A program made the translations under genes and the position numbers. From Pelomonas sp937871895 (GTDB lineage Bacteria > Pseudomonadota > Gammaproteobacteria > Burkholderiales > Burkholderiaceae_C), in the NCBI RefSeq assembly GCF_046348265.1, contig NZ_JAXMEO010000010.1: a stretch of 64,000 nucleotides of DNA; one strand, written 5' to 3'. This document shows positions 20,368-29,272 of the stretch, piece after piece. Each line of letters opens with the position of its first letter. The first letter of the stretch is position 1. Under the pieces are notes generated by a model. That model made no database searches, was not told the origin of the DNA, and worked only from the letters and a program-made list of their open reading frames with translations.

Positions 20368-21549
20368 TCACGAAGGATTGACGGGCGCACGCACCATCCG
20401 CACGTGGGCGCGAGTGCGGTCTTGCACCTCGCCCGCGAGCTGACCACAGGCGGCGTCGATGTCGTCGCCACGGGTCTTGCGCACGGTCGTGACGATACCG
20501 GCTTCAAGCAGCACTTCGGCAAAGGCTTGCACCCGCGCCTTCGGGCTGCGGGTCAACCCTGAGGCCGGGAAGGGATTGAAGGGAATCAGGTTCAGCTTGC
20601 ACGGCACGCGGCCCTTGACGAGGTGCACCAACTCAGCGGCCTGCTCGGGGCTGTCGTTGGCGCCGTCGAGCATGCAGTACTCGAAGGTGATGAAGTCACG
20701 CGGCGCAGCGGCCAAGTAGCGCTGGCAGGCGGCCAGCAGTTCATCAATCGGGTACTTTTTGTTCAGCGGCACGAGCTGATCGCGCAGCGCGTCGGTCGGC
20801 GCGTGCAGCGAGACGGCCAGCGCCACCGGGCAATCCTCGCGCAGGCGGTCAATCATGGGCACAACGCCCGAGGTCGAGACCGTCACGCGGCGGCGCGACA
20901 GCCCGTAGCCATGGTCGTCCAACATGGTCTTGAGGGCCGGGACCAGGTTGTCGTAGTTCTGCAGCGGCTCGCCCATGCCCATCATCACCACGTTGGAGAT
21001 GACGCGCTCGCCCGAAGACCTGGAGCCCCCAGTCGCCGGAGTACCGACGACACCCCCCGACGGGGGCGAATCGCCCTTGGGGCGGCCCGGCGACCGATTC
21101 AGACGTTGGCGCAGCGCATGCTCAGCAAACCACAGCTGAGCGGTGATTTCCCAGGTTTCGAGGTTGCGGCTGAAGCCCTGGTGGCCCGTGGAGCAAAAGC
21201 GGCAGCCGACCGCGCAGCCGGCCTGGGACGAAACGCACAAAGTGCCTCTGTCGTCTTCGGGGATGAACACCGACTCAACGGCATTGCCACCGCCCACGTC
21301 GAACAGCCACTTGATGGTGCCGTCGGCGGAGACATGCTCGGAGATGACCGGCAGGCCGTGGATCACCGCTCGGCCGGCGAGCTTGTCGCGCAAGCTCTTG
21401 GCAAGGTCGGACATTTGCGCAAAGTCCGACGCGCCCTTTTGATGGATCCAGCGGAACAGCTGGGTGGCGCGAAATTTCTTCTCGCCCAATTGCTCGCAGT
21501 ACGCGGCCAGGCCCTGGAGATCGAATCCGAGGAGGTTGACCGCGTTCAT
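20368..21549 (-). CDS. rlmN: dual-specificity 23S rRNA/tRNA adenine-C2 methyltransferase RlmN
   Basis: A 393-residue radical SAM enzyme that methylates A2503 of 23S rRNA and A37 of some tRNAs. The cluster motif CAVGCRFC, NVVMMGMGEPLQNYD, the VTVSTSGVVP segment and the C-terminal RKTRGDDIDAACGQLAG with its catalytic cysteine are all present. An unusual 29-residue Gly/Pro/Ser-rich insertion lies between ALRQRL and GERVISNVV (bases 21013-21099), where homologues have a short loop. The reading frame is intact, so the enzyme is probably functional. Followed 21 nt later by pilW. Confidence 0.95.
   Translation of the reverse strand: MNAVNLLGFDLQGLAAYCEQLGEKKFRATQLFRWIHQKGASDFAQMSDLAKSLRDKLAGRAVIHGLPVISEHVSADGTIKWLFDVGGGNAVESVFIPEDDRGTLCVSSQAGCAVGCRFCSTGHQGFSRNLETWEITAQLWFAEHALRQRLNRSPGRPKGDSPPSGGVVGTPATGGSRSSGERVISNVVMMGMGEPLQNYDNLVPALKTMLDDHGYGLSRRRVTVSTSGVVPMIDRLREDCPVALAVSLHAPTDALRDQLVPLNKKYPIDELLAACQRYLAAAPRDFITFEYCMLDGANDSPEQAAELVHLVKGRVPCKLNLIPFNPFPASGLTRSPKARVQAFAEVLLEAGIVTTVRKTRGDDIDAACGQLAGEVQDRTRAHVRMVRAPVNPS
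21013..21099 (-). repeat. in-frame palindromic repeat-like insertion inside rlmN
   Basis: An 87-nt, GC-rich block adds 29 codons without breaking rlmN. It carries a CCCCC/GGGGG hairpin core and encodes PGRPKGDSPPSGGVVG and following residues, unlike any part of RlmN. The composition resembles short dispersed GC-rich palindromic repeats that occur between genes in Comamonadaceae-type genomes; that comparison is from memory and unverified. The boundaries are set by where RlmN similarity resumes. Confidence 0.55.
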
Positions 21550-21575
21550 GCATGCCAGGCCCTGGCGGGCCCGCC

Positions 21576-22001
21576 TCAGCGGCTGTAGACGTTCATGCCG
21601 GGGAAGAAGAAGCCCACTTCCACGGCAGCAGTCTCGGGAGCGTCGGAGCCATGCACGGCATTGGCATCGATGCTGTCGGCGAAGTCGGCGCGGATGGTGC
21701 CCTTCTCGGCCTTCTTGGGGTCGGTGGCGCCCATCAGCTCACGGTTCTTCAGGATGGCGTTCTCGCCTTCCAGGACTTGGATCATCACAGGACCCGAAAT
21801 CATGAAGTTCACCAGATCATTGAAGAAAGGGCGAGCCTTGTGGACGGCGTAGAAAGCTTCAGCGTCGGCGCGCGACAGGTGCACCAGCTTGGCGGCGGCA
21901 ATCTTGAGGCCGGCGCCTTCGAAACGGGCGTAGATCTGGCCAATCACATTCTTCGCCACGGCATCGGGCTTGATGATGGACAGGGTGCGTTCGATCGCCA
22001 T
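21576..22001 (-). CDS. ndk: nucleoside diphosphate kinase
   Basis: A 141-residue enzyme that balances NTP and dNTP pools by phosphate transfer through a histidine. MAIERTLSIIKPDAVAKNVIG and the active-site NAVHGSDAPETA motif identify it, with the usual family length. It is the first gene of the long minus-strand run that continues with rlmN 26 nt downstream. Confidence 0.97.
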   Translation of the reverse strand: MAIERTLSIIKPDAVAKNVIGQIYARFEGAGLKIAAAKLVHLSRADAEAFYAVHKARPFFNDLVNFMISGPVMIQVLEGENAILKNRELMGATDPKKAEKGTIRADFADSIDANAVHGSDAPETAAVEVGFFFPGMNVYSR

Positions 22002-22114
22002 GGAAGGGTTCTCCTGGATGTGGAAGGATTGGACAAAGCCCGCGATTGTAAGCGGCGCGGGTTAACACGAGGTGTCAGGCGGCCGCAGACCGCCCTGCCC
22101 TCGCGCGGGCTGGC

Positions 22115-24124
22115 TCAGCGCCGGCCGCGGCCGCCACCACCACCCTTGCCGCCTCGACCACCGCCGCCGCCACCACCACCGCCACGGCGGAGGTAGGCGT
22201 CACCGCCGATGTAGCCGACGGAGGTCTGCAGCGGATCGGGCTCGCGCGGGCCACCGCCCTTTTGGGGCTTGCTCCAGCCCGCATCGCGCTCGCTGCTGCC
22301 GCCGGCACCAAAGCCCTGCGGGAAGCCGCGCTGCTTGGTGGTGGCCTGACGCCGGTCGAAGGTCTGCTCCAGCGGGTTGATGTGGCGCGGGATGTAGTCG
22401 TCATCCTCGTCGTCGCGGCTGCGGTCGCGCTGCTGCTGTTGCTGCTCATACGGGCGCTCCGCGCGGTCCGGGCGCGCGGACTCGGGCGGCCTGCTGGGGC
22501 GGGGCCCCTGGTTGGCGTTGCGATCAGCGCGGCGCTTGCCGGGCTTGTTGTTGTCATCGCGCTGCTTCTGGCCTTGATGCTGTCCATGGTGCTGGCCCTG
22601 CGCGTGCTGCGACGGCCCGCCCGCCAGGCGGCGGATGACGCGCACGTCGTCGTCGCCCAGTTCGACCCAGACACCACGCTTGAGACCACGCGGCAGCACC
22701 ACGGTGCCGTAGCGGATGCGGATCAGGCGGCTCACGGCAAGACCGACCGCCTCAAAGAGCTTGCGCACCTCGCGGTTGCGGCCTTCGGTGATGGTGACGC
22801 GGTACCAGTGGTTGGCGCCTTCGCCACCGCCATCGACGATGGCTTTGAACGCGGCCACCTGGCCTTCGATGTTGACGCCCTCCAGCAGCTTGGCACGCTG
22901 TTCTTCGTTCAGCGTGCCGAGCACGCGCGCGGCGTACTCGCGCTCCACGCCGAAGCGCGGGTGCATCAACTGGTTGGCCAACTCGCCGGAGTTGGTGAAG
23001 AGCAGCAGGCCTTCGGTATTGATGTCGAGACGGCCCACCGACTGCCACTTGCAGCCCTGGATGCGCGGCAGCGTGCGGAAGACGGTCGGGCGGCCTTCGG
23101 GGTCATGGAAGGTGGAGACCTCGCCCGTGGGCTTGTGATAGGCCAGGATGCGCGGCGTGGGCGGGCTGATGCGGAAGCGCACCGGCTTGCCATTGACCTT
23201 GACCTGGTCACCAAAGGACACACGCTGGCCCACATGGGCCACCTCGCCGTTGACCTCGATGCGGCCGTCGGCGATCCACTGCTCAATGTCGCGGCGCGAG
23301 GCAATGCCGGCCTGGGCCAGCACCTTTTGCAGCTTGGGCGCGTCGGCATCAGGGGCCAGCACGCGCTTGGCGTCGCCACCCTCGCCGTCCGCCCCGTCCT
23401 CCGCGTTGTCGTCACGCTCCAGCAGCTTGGGCGGCTCTGCATCCGGCACGGCCGATTCGGCGTCCAGCTCACCGCTGATGACATCGGAGAAGCGCGCGCC
23501 AGCGGCCTCGACGAGCTCGGGCGTCAGCGCCACGGCCGGTTCGGCAGTGGGGCTCGGCGCCACGCCGCCTTCCGCTGCCCGTTGTTCGGCACGCTCGCGG
23601 CGGTTGCGGCGCCGGTTGCGGCGGCGGCCATTGCGGTCATCGCCATCGTCCCCGTCGGCATCCCCGTCGCCGTCGTCACCATCGTCGCCGTCGTTGTCGC
23701 CACGGACCTCGGCGGATGGGGCATCGGGCCCCAGCGAAAAGTGCGGCTCGGGCGTAACGCGGGCCACGCGGGCGGCTGCGACCGCTTCCACGGCTTCCAG
23801 CACGGCGGGCGGCAGCGCCGCAGGTTCAGCAAGCGCGGCATCTGCCGGCGCTGCATCGACCACGGCCGTTTTGCGGGCAGCGCGCTTGCGGGGCGCTGGG
23901 GTGGCGTCGTCACCCGCCAGCTCCGTGGGCGCTTCAGCCGCTGGTGCTGCTGCTGCTTCTTCGGCCGGCTTGCGGCGCGCGCGCTTCGCAGGCGCTGCGG
24001 CTTCAGCTTCGCTGACTGCGCCCTCGGCAGCGCTGCTGGCGGCGCGGCGACGCTTGGGCGCAGGCGCTTCGGCAGCGGTCTCGGGGGACGCGGCGCCTTC
24101 GTCGTGTTCGGAACTGTCGTTCAT
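22115..24124 (-). CDS. rluB: 23S rRNA pseudouridine synthase RluB, with long disordered flanks
   Basis: A 669-residue protein whose central part (about residues 265-500) is a RluB/RsuA-type pseudouridine synthase. It has an S4 domain (KLQKVLAQAGIASRRDIEQWI) and the catalytic GRLDINTEGLLLFTN motif containing the nucleophilic aspartate. RluB modifies U2605 of 23S rRNA in E. coli. The N-terminal 260 residues are Ala/Glu/Lys-rich and disordered. The C-terminal 160 are basic, rich in Gln, Arg and Gly, and end in a Gly/Arg tail, likely binding RNA non-specifically. The start overlaps the scpB stop by 4 nt (ATGA). Confidence 0.9.
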   Translation of the reverse strand: MNDSSEHDEGAASPETAAEAPAPKRRRAASSAAEGAVSEAEAAAPAKRARRKPAEEAAAAPAAEAPTELAGDDATPAPRKRAARKTAVVDAAPADAALAEPAALPPAVLEAVEAVAAARVARVTPEPHFSLGPDAPSAEVRGDNDGDDGDDGDGDADGDDGDDRNGRRRNRRRNRRERAEQRAAEGGVAPSPTAEPAVALTPELVEAAGARFSDVISGELDAESAVPDAEPPKLLERDDNAEDGADGEGGDAKRVLAPDADAPKLQKVLAQAGIASRRDIEQWIADGRIEVNGEVAHVGQRVSFGDQVKVNGKPVRFRISPPTPRILAYHKPTGEVSTFHDPEGRPTVFRTLPRIQGCKWQSVGRLDINTEGLLLFTNSGELANQLMHPRFGVEREYAARVLGTLNEEQRAKLLEGVNIEGQVAAFKAIVDGGGEGANHWYRVTITEGRNREVRKLFEAVGLAVSRLIRIRYGTVVLPRGLKRGVWVELGDDDVRVIRRLAGGPSQHAQGQHHGQHQGQKQRDDNNKPGKRRADRNANQGPRPSRPPESARPDRAERPYEQQQQQRDRSRDDEDDDYIPRHINPLEQTFDRRQATTKQRGFPQGFGAGGSSERDAGWSKPQKGGGPREPDPLQTSVGYIGGDAYLRRGGGGGGGGGRGGKGGGGGRGRR

Positions 24125-24819
24125 GCGGGTTCGGACGGGGGGAGAAGAAGGGGCGTGGCGGGCGCCACGGGGGGGGTGCTGTCAGCGCGGTCGGCGCTGT
24201 CGGCGTCAAGCTGGGTGGTTGCGGGGGCGGCGCTGGGCTCGGTGTCGTCGAGCAGCGAGGCCTGGACGCCGGCGTCTTCGAGCGCCTCGGCCAATGCGGG
24301 GGCGGTGTGGCCGAGATCGAGCGCGGGCAGCTGTTCCAGGCTGGCAAGGCCGAGGTCGTCAAGGAAGCTGCGCGTGGTGGCGTAGAGCGCAGGCCGGCCC
24401 GGCGTCTCACGATGGCCGATGACATCGACCCAGCCCCGGTCTTCGAGCTGCTTGATGATCTGGCTGGCCACGACGACGCCACGGATGTCTTCGATGTCGC
24501 CTCGCGTGACCGGCTGCCGGTAGGCAATGATGGCGAGCGTCTCCAGCACGGCACGGGAGTAGCGCGGCGGCTTCTCGGGGTGCAGGCGGTCCAGGAACTC
24601 ACGCATCTCGGGCCGGCTTTGGAAGCGCCAGCCCGAGGCCAGGGCCACCAGCTCCACGCCACGGCCTTCCCAGTCGCGCGTCAGCTCGTCGAGCAGGGTG
24701 CGCAGGGTGTCGGCCCCCAATTCATCGGCGAACAGGCTGCGCATGTCACGCAGCGTCAGCGGCTGGGTGGCACAGATCAGCGCGGTCTCAAGGACGCGCT
24801 TGGCATCCTGGGTGTTCAT
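24121..24819 (-). CDS. scpB: segregation and condensation protein B
   Basis: A 232-residue kleisin-complex subunit with two winged-helix domains. The N-terminal ALICATQPLTLRDMRSLF and the middle ETLAIIAYRQPVTRGDIEDIRGV are diagnostic. ScpB works with ScpA and SMC in chromosome condensation. The last 60 residues are Ala/Pro/Thr-rich and unconserved. scpA is not next to it. The 161 nt upstream to rluD hold no gene; I see only a weak CTGTC/GACAG hairpin near 24876. Confidence 0.92.
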   Translation of the reverse strand: MNTQDAKRVLETALICATQPLTLRDMRSLFADELGADTLRTLLDELTRDWEGRGVELVALASGWRFQSRPEMREFLDRLHPEKPPRYSRAVLETLAIIAYRQPVTRGDIEDIRGVVVASQIIKQLEDRGWVDVIGHRETPGRPALYATTRSFLDDLGLASLEQLPALDLGHTAPALAEALEDAGVQASLLDDTEPSAAPATTQLDADSADRADSTPPVAPATPLLLPPSEPA

Positions 24820-24980
24820 CGACTCGTCAAAGCCTTGGGCTCAAGCGCCCGCGCCATCGGCACGGGCCAGAAGGACTGTCTCGTTGGACAGCCTGGGTAG
24901 GGGAGCACTGCGCGTGGGGCGGGGGCGGCACCCGGTCCTGGGGTGATCCGCAACGGGGAGGCGGCTGAACCAGCCAAGCA

Positions 24981-25976
24981 TCAGTCCCCACGGGTGTCGC
25001 AGATTCTAGACCATGCCTCCGCCAGGTCGGGCGGCAGGGGCGCCTCGAAGCTGCAGGAGGCGCCGGAGTGGGGATGCGCGAAGCTCAAGCGCGCGGCATG
25101 CAGGGCCTGGCGTGGGAGGCCCAGCGCCGGCGCGCCGCCGTAGACGGCATCCGCCAGCAGCGGGTGACCGCGTGAGGCCAAGTGCACGCGGATCTGGTGC
25201 GTGCGCCCGGTGTGCAACACGCAGCGCACGGCCGAGATCCAGCGGCCTTCGATCTCTTTGCAGGCCAAGGGCTCGACATCGGTGCGGGCCTCGCGTCCCC
25301 CCGGGCCAATCGCCATCTTGACGCGCGAAGCCGGGTCACGGCGGATCGGGGCTTCGATGCTGAAGGGCTCGCCTTCCAGCCGGCCATGGGCCAGCGCCAG
25401 GTACTCACGGTGCACCTCGCGCGCAGCGATGCGGCGCACCAGCTCGGTCACCGCCTCCAGGGTCTTGCCGACCACCATCAGACCGCTGGTGTCCTTGTCG
25501 AGCCGGTGCACGATGCCGGCACGCGGCAGCCGCGCGGCACCGGCGTGGTGGGCCAGCAGGCCATTCATCAAGGTGCCCGACCAGTTGCCTGCGGCCGGGT
25601 GCACGACGAGGCCGGCCGGCTTGTTCACCACCAGCAGGTGCTCGTCCTCGAAGACGATGGGCAGGTCCATGGGCTCGGCGCGAAAGGCCTGGCTTTCCGC
25701 CGTCGGGATCAGCGACACCGCCACCTGCTGCCCGATGCGCAACTTGCGCGAGGCCACAAGCGCGGGCTGCCCGTCCACACGGACGGCGCCACGCTCGATC
25801 AAGGACTGCAGGTGATTGCGCGAGAACTCAGGCGCCAGTTGAGTGAGCCAGCGGTCCAGGCGCACGCCCATGCCCGACGCATCGACCCAGGCCTCGCGGC
25901 TCTCGATGTCGGTGCTGGCGTCCTCGTCTGCCTCGGTCGGGTCGGGCAGACCCCCGTCCCTATAATCCGCGCCCAT
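24981..25976 (-). CDS. rluD: 23S rRNA pseudouridine synthase RluD
   Basis: A 331-residue RluA-family pseudouridine synthase that modifies helix 69 of 23S rRNA (U1911, 1915 and 1917 in E. coli). It has an N-terminal S4 domain (RNHLQSLIERGAVRVDGQPA), the catalytic GIVHRLDKDTSGLMVV motif and RTHQIRVHLASRGHPLLAD. I start it at the ATG giving MGADYRDGG. The in-frame extension further upstream runs antisense into bamD and is not part of the family. It is divergent from bamD, with 40 nt between starts, a pairing conserved in proteobacteria. Confidence 0.93.
   Translation of the reverse strand: MGADYRDGGLPDPTEADEDASTDIESREAWVDASGMGVRLDRWLTQLAPEFSRNHLQSLIERGAVRVDGQPALVASRKLRIGQQVAVSLIPTAESQAFRAEPMDLPIVFEDEHLLVVNKPAGLVVHPAAGNWSGTLMNGLLAHHAGAARLPRAGIVHRLDKDTSGLMVVGKTLEAVTELVRRIAAREVHREYLALAHGRLEGEPFSIEAPIRRDPASRVKMAIGPGGREARTDVEPLACKEIEGRWISAVRCVLHTGRTHQIRVHLASRGHPLLADAVYGGAPALGLPRQALHAARLSFAHPHSGASCSFEAPLPPDLAEAWSRICDTRGD
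25961..25966 (+). promoter_or_regulatory. candidate -10 box for bamD
   Basis: A perfect TATAAT lies 50 nt before the bamD start, inside the first codons of the divergent rluD. No good -35 is found 16-18 nt upstream, so the call rests on the -10 alone. Confidence 0.4.
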
Positions 25977-26016
25977 TGTTCGTAGCTGGAAACCGGCCGC
26001 TTCCGCCGCCCGAGAA

Positions 26017-26937
26017 ATGATGATCGAGACTCCCATGTACACCAGCCACGCACAGCAGCTTGATCGCGCCTCTTGGCGGATCCGGTGGGCCTGGCGGGCC
26101 GGCTTCGTGGCCTTGGTGGTGTTGGGCTTGAGCGCTTGCGGGTCGAGCGTCAAAGACGATCCGAACTCTCAAGCAGCGCTGGATCAATTGTATGCAGAGG
26201 CCAAGGGCGACCTGAACAACGGCGCCTGGGAGCGGGCCATCAAGGGACTGGAGAAGGTTGAAAGCCGCGCCGCAGGCACGGTGCTCGGCCAACAGGCGAC
26301 GCTGGACCTGGCCTGGGCCCAGCACAAGCAAGGCGAGCGTGTGCAGGCCGTGGCCACGCTGGACCGCTTCATCAAGCTCAACCCGTCCAGCCCGGCGGTC
26401 GACTACGCCCTCTACATGAAGGGCATCGTCAACTTCAACGAAGACCTCGGGCTCTTCGGTCGCCTCGCGGGGCAGGACGTCTCCGAGCGCGACCAGCAGG
26501 CCGCGCGTGATGGCCTGCTGGCCTTCCGCCAATTGGTGGAGCAGTTCCCCGAATCCAAATACGCGGCCGATGCCGTTACGCGCATCAACTTCATCACCAA
26601 CACGCTGGCCTCCTACGAGGTGCATGTGGCGCGTTACTACTTCAACCGCAAGGCCTATGTGGCTGCGGCCGGGCGCGCGCAAAGTGCGGTGACAGAGTTC
26701 CAGACCGCACCGGCCGTCGAAGAGGCCCTCTACTTGATGGCCGAGAGCTACGACAAGCTCGGCCTGACCCAACTGCGCGACGACGCTCGCCGCGTGCTGG
26801 CCAAAAGCTTCCCGGATAGCGTCTACCTTGCCGATCCGGGTGCCCGCGACAAGCCCTGGTGGAAGTTCTGGGGCAGCGACCAACCGGCCGCCAAGGCCCA
26901 GTCCGCCACCGACAAGCCTTGGTGGAAAGTCTGGTAA
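26017..26937 (+). CDS. bamD: outer membrane assembly lipoprotein BamD
   Basis: A 306-residue TPR lipoprotein (ComL family), the second essential BAM subunit after BamA. The long basic N-terminus leads into a hydrophobic stretch and the lipobox LSAC, with cysteine 41 if the first ATG is used. ATG 26020 and 26035 are also possible and give a more usual signal length. TPR repeats follow (YALYMKGIVNFNEDLGLFGR is typical). The C-terminus ends in two near-identical DKPWWKxW motifs separated by an Ala/Gln/Ser linker. Convergent with the helicase gene, with 1 nt between stops. Confidence 0.94.
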   Translation: MMIETPMYTSHAQQLDRASWRIRWAWRAGFVALVVLGLSACGSSVKDDPNSQAALDQLYAEAKGDLNNGAWERAIKGLEKVESRAAGTVLGQQATLDLAWAQHKQGERVQAVATLDRFIKLNPSSPAVDYALYMKGIVNFNEDLGLFGRLAGQDVSERDQQAARDGLLAFRQLVEQFPESKYAADAVTRINFITNTLASYEVHVARYYFNRKAYVAAAGRAQSAVTEFQTAPAVEEALYLMAESYDKLGLTQLRDDARRVLAKSFPDSVYLADPGARDKPWWKFWGSDQPAAKAQSATDKPWWKVW

Positions 26938-26938
26938 G

Positions 26939-28993
26939 TCAACGGCGCAGGCCTTCGAGGTAGGCCGTGGCTTCGGCCTCGGTATTGAGAGGTGTCATCG
27001 GCGGCAAGGCGGCGCGCAGCCGGCGCCCATAGTTCATGCCCGCCATGCGCGGGTCGCAGATCACGAGCAGGCCCTGGTCGGTCTCGGTGCGGATCAAACG
27101 CCCTGCGCCCTGCTTGAGCGCGATGGCCGCCTCGGCCACGAAGTAGTCGGCAAAGGCGTTGCGGCCCTCGGCCTCCAGGCGCCGCACACGCGCCTCGACG
27201 AGCGGGTCATTGGGTGGCGGGAAGGGCAGCTTGTCGATGATCACGCATTGCAGCGCGTCACCGGGCACGTCAATGCCCTCCCAGAACGTGGCCGAGCCCA
27301 CCAGCACCGACGCTGGCTGTTCGCGGAAGCGCTGCAACAGCGCACGCTTGGGCGCCGTGCCCTGCTGCAGCACCTGCAGCGCGTCGCCCGCCTGCTCGAA
27401 GTATTCGCGCAGCCCATCGGCCACCACCTGCAGGTTGCGCAGTGTGGTCGTCAGCACAAAGGTGCGACCGCCCAGCGCGCGCGCCAGGCGTGAAGCCAGC
27501 AAGGCCACGCTGGGCCCATGCTCGGGCTCGCTGGGCTTGGGAAAGCCGCGCGGCACGTAAAGCCGGGCATGCGATGCGTAGTCGAACGGGCTGCCCACGC
27601 GCAGCACGCGTGCGTCCTGCAGGCCAGCCGACTCGGTGAACCAGCTGAGCTGCTCGTCGTCACCCAGCGTGGCCGAGGTGAAGACCCAGGCGCGCGGCGC
27701 GGCATCAAGCTGCTCGCGCATGGCGGCGCGGATGTCGAGGGGCGACTCCACCAGGCGTACCTGCTGCGGCCCGACATCGATCCAGCGCACGTTCTCGGCG
27801 GCCGGCTCGGTGGCAAAGGCGAGTGCCGTCTCGCGCAGCGACTGGGCGCGCTCCTGCAAGCGCTGGAAGTCGGGCGAGGCCTCCTCCACAGCCGCCAGCG
27901 CCTCCAACGCGAGGGCCAGCACCTCGGCCAGATCGCCCAGCGTGGTGACCAGATCGCGCTCGCGCCAGCCCAGCTTCAGTTGGCCGCGCAGCTCGCGCCC
28001 CGCCGTTGCCAGAGGGCCGGCGGCGGCCAGACGCAGCTCGCGCGCAGCACGCTCCAGCCGGGTATGCAGGCCCTGCCAGTCTTGCAGGCCGCGTGCGGCC
28101 ACCAGGCCCTGGCCCAGCAGGTCACGCGCAAAGTCCAGCAGTTGCGCGCTGCCCAGCAGGGTGCCGAGGAACTGCACCCCGGCCTCGGCCAGTTGGTGGG
28201 CCTCGTCAAAGATCGCGATATCCACGCTGGGCAGCAGCTCGGCCACCTGGCTGTCGCGCAGCGCAATGTCGGCAAAGAAGAGGTGGTGGTTGACGACCAC
28301 CACGTCCGCCTCCATCGCTTCGCGCCGCGCCTTGACGACGTAACAGCTGCGCCAATCGGGGCACTCGCTGCCCAGACAGTTTTCGCGGGTGCTGCTGACG
28401 ATGGGGATGATGGGCGAGCGGTCGTCGAGGCCGTCCATCTCGGCAAAGTCGCCACTGTTCGTCCCCTGAGCCCAGCGCTCGACGCGCGCGAGCTGCAGCG
28501 CCGTGCGCCGGTCCGGGAACACGGCGCCCTGGCGAGCCTCCTTCATGCGGTGCAGGCAGAGGTAGCTGCTGCGGCCTTTGAGCAGGGCGAGGCGCAGCGG
28601 CGCGCCCAGGACCTCCACGAGGCGCGGCAGGTCGCGCAGGTAGAGCTGGTCTTGCAGGCTCTTGGTGGCGGTGCTGACGAGGGCGCGGCTGCCCGACAGC
28701 AGGGCCGGCACCAGGTAGGCAAAGGTCTTGCCGACGCCGGTGCCGGCCTCCACCACCAGGGCCTCGCGCCGCTCGATGGCCTGCGCCACCGCCCGGCTCA
28801 TCGCCAGCTGTTGCTCGCGTGGCTGGTAGTTGACGTCCAGACGCGCCAGCGGCCCGCCGACATCGAAGGCCGCCAGCACCGCTTGCTCCAAATCGCCCGC
28901 AGCGGCCTGCTCTTCATCCGTCGATGCCTCCTGGCCATCAAGCCAGGCATCCAGGTCGTTCAAGTCGCGCCCCACAAGGTGCGGGCGGCGCAT
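26939..28993 (-). CDS. DinG/YoaA-family ATP-dependent DNA helicase
   Basis: A 684-residue XPD-like superfamily 2 helicase. Walker A is AGTGVGKTFAY, Walker B is the DEAH box in AIFDEAHQLAEAG, and motif VI is GAGRLIRTETDQG. Four cysteines between motifs I and II (CLHRMKEA, then CLGSEC and SCYVVKAR) are placed to hold a [4Fe-4S] cluster as in DinG, YoaA and XPD. It likely unwinds forked or R-loop DNA in damage tolerance. Length and layout fit YoaA slightly better than DinG, but I do not separate them firmly. Confidence 0.88.
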   Translation of the reverse strand: MRRPHLVGRDLNDLDAWLDGQEASTDEEQAAAGDLEQAVLAAFDVGGPLARLDVNYQPREQQLAMSRAVAQAIERREALVVEAGTGVGKTFAYLVPALLSGSRALVSTATKSLQDQLYLRDLPRLVEVLGAPLRLALLKGRSSYLCLHRMKEARQGAVFPDRRTALQLARVERWAQGTNSGDFAEMDGLDDRSPIIPIVSSTRENCLGSECPDWRSCYVVKARREAMEADVVVVNHHLFFADIALRDSQVAELLPSVDIAIFDEAHQLAEAGVQFLGTLLGSAQLLDFARDLLGQGLVAARGLQDWQGLHTRLERAARELRLAAAGPLATAGRELRGQLKLGWRERDLVTTLGDLAEVLALALEALAAVEEASPDFQRLQERAQSLRETALAFATEPAAENVRWIDVGPQQVRLVESPLDIRAAMREQLDAAPRAWVFTSATLGDDEQLSWFTESAGLQDARVLRVGSPFDYASHARLYVPRGFPKPSEPEHGPSVALLASRLARALGGRTFVLTTTLRNLQVVADGLREYFEQAGDALQVLQQGTAPKRALLQRFREQPASVLVGSATFWEGIDVPGDALQCVIIDKLPFPPPNDPLVEARVRRLEAEGRNAFADYFVAEAAIALKQGAGRLIRTETDQGLLVICDPRMAGMNYGRRLRAALPPMTPLNTEAEATAYLEGLRR

Positions 28994-29006
28994 CGTGGCT
29001 TGGCCA

Positions 29007-29210
29007 TCACGCAGGTTCGGGGGGTTCTGACACGCGGGCCACCTGCTCGATCAGGTCACGCAACAGCAGACGGCGCTTCTTGAGGCGTCGCATTGCGAGT
29101 TCGTCCAGGGGGTTGTCATGGGCCAGCCGGTCGATCAGGGCATCCAGATCGGCGTGCTCCATCTTCAGCTCGATCAGCCGACGCGCCAGCGAGTGAAGTT
29201 GTTCATCCAT
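29007..29210 (-). CDS. YdcH/DUF465 family small helical protein
   Basis: A 67-residue, highly charged, all-helical protein. The pattern ELKMEHADLDALIDRL followed by MRRLKKRRLLLRDLIEQV is that of the DUF465/YdcH family, usually a helical hairpin of unknown function. The start is the ATG giving MDEQLHSLA, upstream of which the frame is unconserved. It lies 13 nt upstream of the helicase and is divergent from the PP2C gene. Confidence 0.82.
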   Translation of the reverse strand: MDEQLHSLARRLIELKMEHADLDALIDRLAHDNPLDELAMRRLKKRRLLLRDLIEQVARVSEPPEPA

Positions 29211-29272
29211 CCGGGCAAGTCGGGGGGTCGGGGGGCGCGATCGCGCGAGAGGCGGCCAGTATAGTTTTCGAC

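Noticed and set aside
24820..24980. Small RNA or short gene between scpB and rluD
   Set aside because: No start, ribosome-binding site or U-rich terminator supports it; only a weak 5-bp hairpin is visible.
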